Part shown: positions 60,845-64,000 of the stretch, one piece after another
Position numbering within the stretch: the stretch's first letter is position 1
How the letters are laid out: every line of letters begins with the position of its first letter
Assembly: GCA_963851215.1 (NCBI GenBank)
Contig: CAWKOG010000016.1
Location: 186,001-250,000 of the forward strand
Length of the DNA: 64,000 nucleotides
Direction: 5' to 3'
Source of the DNA: DATKFM01 sp963851215
GTDB taxonomy: Bacteria > Pseudomonadota > Alphaproteobacteria > Dongiales > Dongiaceae
Program-made: the position numbers and the translations under genes
Notes under the pieces: model-generated
What the model saw: the letters and a program-made list of their open reading frames with translations, nothing else
What the model was told of the DNA's origin: nothing
Database searches by the model: none

Positions 60845-62025
60845 TCAGAGCCGTGACAGCCAGGCGCCGAGTTCGCGCCGCTCTTCATCGGTCATGCCCG
60901 TCCGGTTGCCCAGGGGCATGGCGTTGGAGCGCACGGCCTGCTCCAGGATCAGCGGGGCGTAGCGGCGCAGCTCCGCCAGGGAATCGAAGGCCACGTCCTT
61001 AGGCGCATGAGCAAAGGCGTCATCGGCCGGATGCACCGAGTGGCACATGGCGCAATGGGTCTGGGTGATCTCGATCACGCGCTCGTCGCTGACCTGCAAT
61101 GCCGGCGCTGCGGCATCGCTGCGCGGCGCGGTGAAAATGACGGCCAGCAGCAGCGCAACGGCGATGACCGGCAGGGTCCAGCCGATCTTCGACAGCGGAT
61201 CGCCAACCTCGTGCCGCAGCAGGAAATGCCGGATGGCCGCGCCGGCGACCAGGATCAGAGCCACCAGCAGCCAGGCCTGGGGATGGCCGGTCAGCATGGG
61301 ATAATGGGCGCTGACCATCATCAGCAGCACCGGCAGGGTCAGATAGGTATTGTGCACCGAGCGCTGCTTGCCGATGGCGCCCAGGCGCGGATCGGGCGCC
61401 TCGCCGCGCAGCAGCGCCGCCGTGATGCGCTTTTGATTGGGGATGATCACGCCGAACACATTGTCGCCATCACCGTGCCGATGAAGGCGCCGACATGCAG
61501 CAGCGCGCCGCGGCCGGAATAGATCTGGCCATAGGCAAAGGTCGCGGCGACGATGAGGAGGAATACGGCGATGGCGAGTGCCGCAGGATTCTGTCCGAAA
61601 TTCGAGCGGCAGAGTCCGTCATAGACGAACCACCCCACCAGCAGGCTGATCACCGACAGCACTACCGCCAGCATCGGCGTCAAGTCGGCGACCGCGGGAT
61701 CGATCAGATAGGCCGTGGCGTTCCAATAATACTGCACGATCATCAGCAGGAAGCCGGTGACCCAGGTGAGGTAGGCTTCCCATTTGTACCAGAGCAGATC
61801 GTCGGGCAGCGATTTCGGCGCCGTCAGATATTTCTCGACATGATAGAAGCCGCCGCCATGCACTTCCCAGGCGGTGCCATAGACGCCCTCATTCATCCGC
61901 GCCCGCTTCTTCAGGCTGAGATCCAGCGCGATGAAATAGAAGGAAGTGCCGATCCAGCCGATGCCGGCGATCAGATGCGCCCAGCGGATCGCGAGATTCA
62001 GCCAATCGAGAATGAAGGCGCTCAT
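60845..62025 (-). CDS. puuD: Membrane urate hydroxylase PuuD with C-terminal cytochrome c (frameshifted)
   Basis: About 393 residues with one indel near 61460. The N-terminal part has eight or so membrane helices (LAIRWAHLIAGIGWIGTSFYF; EKYLTAPKSLPDDLLWYKWEAYLTW in pieces), the urate-oxidising domain. The C-terminal periplasmic cytochrome c has the heme site CAMCHSV and axial Met near RSNAMPLGNRTGM. It oxidises urate to 5-hydroxyisourate without peroxide, passing electrons to the respiratory chain. It starts the enzyme part of the purine operon. Confidence 0.94.
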
Positions 62026-62128
62026 GACCGAACCATTGCTGAGGGCAGCCGCAGCGCAGCTTCGTCGTCTTGGGAGCGACGCGCCGGTCGGAATCCGTTC
62101 AAGGCTTCCGCCGGCGCGCCATAGCAGA

Positions 62129-63198
62129 CTATTGCGGCAACTGGTCGTCGATACCCTTGACGTACCAGTTCATGCCCAGGACTTCGCCGTCAGGCAGCGG
62201 CTTGCCCGCTTCGCCGACGACGGTGCCATCCTGCTTGGTGATGGGACCGGTGAAGGGATTGAGCTGATTGGTCTTGATCTTTTCGACCGTTTCAGCCGCC
62301 ATCTTCGCGACATCGTCAGGCATATTGGTGAAGGGCGCGATGTTGACCATGCCGGAATCGATGCCGCCCCAGACATTGGCCGTGGCCCATGTGCCATCCA
62401 GCACAGCCTTCACACGATCGACATAGTATCCGGACCAATCGTCGACAATCGCCGTTAGTTGGGCCTTCGGCGCGAACTTGATCATGTCGGACGCCTGGCC
62501 GAAACCCACCTTTCCCTGCTCTTCGGCGACCTGCAGCGGCGCCGTGGAGTCGGTATGCTGCACGATGATATCGGCGCCCTGGCTGAACAGCACCTTGGCG
62601 GCGTCGGCCTCCTTGCCGGGATCGTACCAGGAATTCACCCAGACGATCTTGACCTTGAAATCCGGATTGACCGACTGCGCGCCGAGCATGAACGCATTGA
62701 TGCCGGACACGACTTCGGGGATCGGGAACGAGACGATGTAGCCGGCGACGCCGGACTTCGACATTTTCGCCGCGATTTGGCCGATGACGTAGCGGCCCTT
62801 CATGGAACCGGGCGTTATAGACGGCGAGATTATCGGCGGTCTTGTAGCCGGTGGCATGCTCGAACTTCACGTCGGGATACTTGTTCGCCACCTTCAGCGT
62901 CGCTTCCATGAAGCCGAACGAGGTGGTGAAGATGATCTTGGCGCCCTCGCGCGCCAGCCGCTCGATGGCGCGCTCGGCATCCGGACCCTCGGCGACGTTC
63001 TCGACGAAGATTGTCTCGACCTTGTCGCCCAGCTCCTGTCTCGACGCGAAGGCGGCCCTGATTATGCTGATAGGACCAGCCGTGATCGCCGATCGGACCG
63101 ACATAGATCCAGCCGGCCTTGATCTTGTCTTGAGCCATGGCGCCGCCGGCCGCCAGCGCCAGCGCGAGGGCCAAGGCCAGACCCCAGATTTTCCTCAT
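62129..63198 (-). CDS. BMP family purine/nucleoside-binding protein (frameshifted)
   Basis: About 355 residues, with indels near 63060 and 62825. The signal peptide is MRKIWGLALALALALAAGGAMA. The mature protein has AGWIYVGPIGDHGWSYQHNQG, IERLAREGAKIIFTTSFGFM, VAGYIVSFPIPEVVSGINAF and WVNSWYDPGKEADAAKVLF, typical of the BMP/PnrA group that binds nucleosides or purine-like ligands. Located before puuD, it most likely binds a purine, urate or allantoin for the neighbouring ABC permease. Confidence 0.92.
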
Positions 63199-63285
63199 GG
63201 AACGCTCCTTCCCTGCATTTGGAAACCTGCAGCCGATGTTGCTTGGCCGTACCGCCCGGGCTGCCACGGGCGCGGCGCTTTCCGG

Positions 63286-64000
63286 CTAGCGGTCAGGCAC
63301 GAAGGGCTGACCCAGGCAAGCCGGGGTATTGAGACGCGTCAGCATACGATTGGCGGAAATGATAACCAAGGCCAGGATGGTGACGATGTAGGGCAGCGAT
63401 GTCAAAAGCTGCGGCGGGATCGGCAGCCCCAGCGGCTGGACATAGAGATTGAGAATCCAGACAGTGCCGAAAAGATAGGCGCCGATTGCCGCTCGCCAGG
63501 GCAGCCAGGAAGCAAAGACCACCAGCGCCAGCGCGATCCAGCCGCGGCCGCCGGTCATGTTTTCGATCCATTGCGGCGTATAGGCCAGCGAGAGAAAGCC
63601 GCCGGCCAATCCCGAGCAAGCGCCGCCGAACAGCACGCAGGCATAGCGCACGGAGATCACGTTATAGCCCAGGGCATGGGCCGAATGGTGGCTGCTGCCG
63701 ACCGCGCGGATGATCAGGCCGGTCTTGGTCTTAAACAGCACATAGCCGACGCCGGCGGTGAGCAGGATGGAAAGATAGACCAGGACATCCTGACCGAAGA
63801 GAATACGGCCGATGAACGGAATATCGGTCAGTACGGGAACATACAATGCGCCGAGCTTGACGCCCGGAAGTCCGACAAAGGACTCGCCAATGATCCCCGA
63901 AAGGCCCAGTCCGAGCAGCGTCAAGGCAAGTCCGGTGGCGACCTGGTTTGCCACCAACGTCAGAGTCAGGAAACCGAACAGGGCCGACAGCGCCATGCCC
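63286..64000 (-). CDS. ABC transporter permease, BMP/nucleoside type (truncated by window edge)
   Basis: 238 or more residues reading off the right edge; the visible ATG at 63996 is probably internal. Family text: NQVATGLALTLLGLGLSG, GLIIRAVGSSHHSAHALGYNV, GGACSGLAGGFLSLAYTPQW, GGRGWIALALVVFASW. This is the BPD_transp_2 fold of CAI/ribose/nucleoside-type importers. It precedes the BMP binding protein by 87 bases, and a second permease and an ATPase are expected outside the window. Confidence 0.92.
   Translation of the reverse strand, partial: GMALSALFGFLTLTLVANQVATGLALTLLGLGLSGIIGESFVGLPGVKLGALYVPVLTDIPFIGRILFGQDVLVYLSILLTAGVGYVLFKTKTGLIIRAVGSSHHSAHALGYNVISVRYACVLFGGACSGLAGGFLSLAYTPQWIENMTGGRGWIALALVVFASWLPWRAAIGAYLFGTVWILNLYVQPLGLPIPPQLLTSLPYIVTILALVIISANRMLTRLNTPACLGQPFVPDR

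Overview
The window is GC-rich, gene-dense bacterial chromosome. Its content points to an alphaproteobacterium, probably of the Rhodospirillales type: a heterotetrameric sarcosine oxidase operon, the PuuD/PuuE/UraD urate route, an acyl-CoA dehydrogenase-phosphotransferase-DUF6285 cassette, an alternative oxidase, and large acetyl-CoA synthetase-GNAT and Ada proteins. The order is inferred from gene content only. No rRNA, tRNA, insertion sequence, prophage or CRISPR array was seen.

Roughly two thirds of the genes are split across reading frames by single-base indels, about one per kilobase. Most that I resolved by hand are one extra base, and removing it restores a normal family sequence. I therefore read the breaks as sequence error rather than decay, and give each broken gene as one CDS spanning all its pieces, with approximate break positions.

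Layout. 1-8.5 kb: the edge of a gene; a beta-glucosidase coupled to an unusual amino-acid ABC permease; its binding protein; a DUF4846 protein; a di-heme cytochrome c; CocE/NonD hydrolase 1; and a 53-residue basic ORF. 8.5-22.7 kb: repeat A; an acyl-CoA synthetase-GNAT protein; a short MgtE; CocE/NonD hydrolase 2; repeat B; an acyl-CoA dehydrogenase; an alternative oxidase; a PAS-containing chemoreceptor; a PstS-like binding protein; and a CaiD-like hydratase. 23.3-33 kb: the most unusual block. It holds a secreted Asp/Gly low-complexity protein facing an operon with a MurF-like/CapA/MurF-like/CapA four-module protein and two related alpha-helical toroid-like proteins. 33-36.4 kb: DUF1203, a DMT exporter with Ada, and DinB. 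36.6-42.1 kb: soxBDAG with repeat D inside the operon and repeat C after it. 42.2-47.9 kb: a VOC protein, the ACAD-phosphotransferase-DUF6285 cassette, a CopD-like membrane protein and a SulP transporter. 48-52.5 kb: an RND pump and its adaptor. 52.8-64 kb: purine salvage and breakdown (cysteine desulfurase-like protein, glycerate 2-kinase, hydroxypyruvate isomerase, allantoicase, ureidoglycolate lyase, allantoinase PuuE, guanine deaminase, OHCU decarboxylase, urate hydroxylase PuuD, BMP binding protein and ABC permease).

Together the right end encodes uptake of a purine or nucleoside, guanine to xanthine, urate to allantoin to ureidoglycolate to glyoxylate, and entry of the carbon through hydroxypyruvate and glycerate. 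Xanthine dehydrogenase, HIU hydrolase and glyoxylate carboligase are not in the window. Four families of nested palindromic intergenic repeats (A-D) are dispersed through it.
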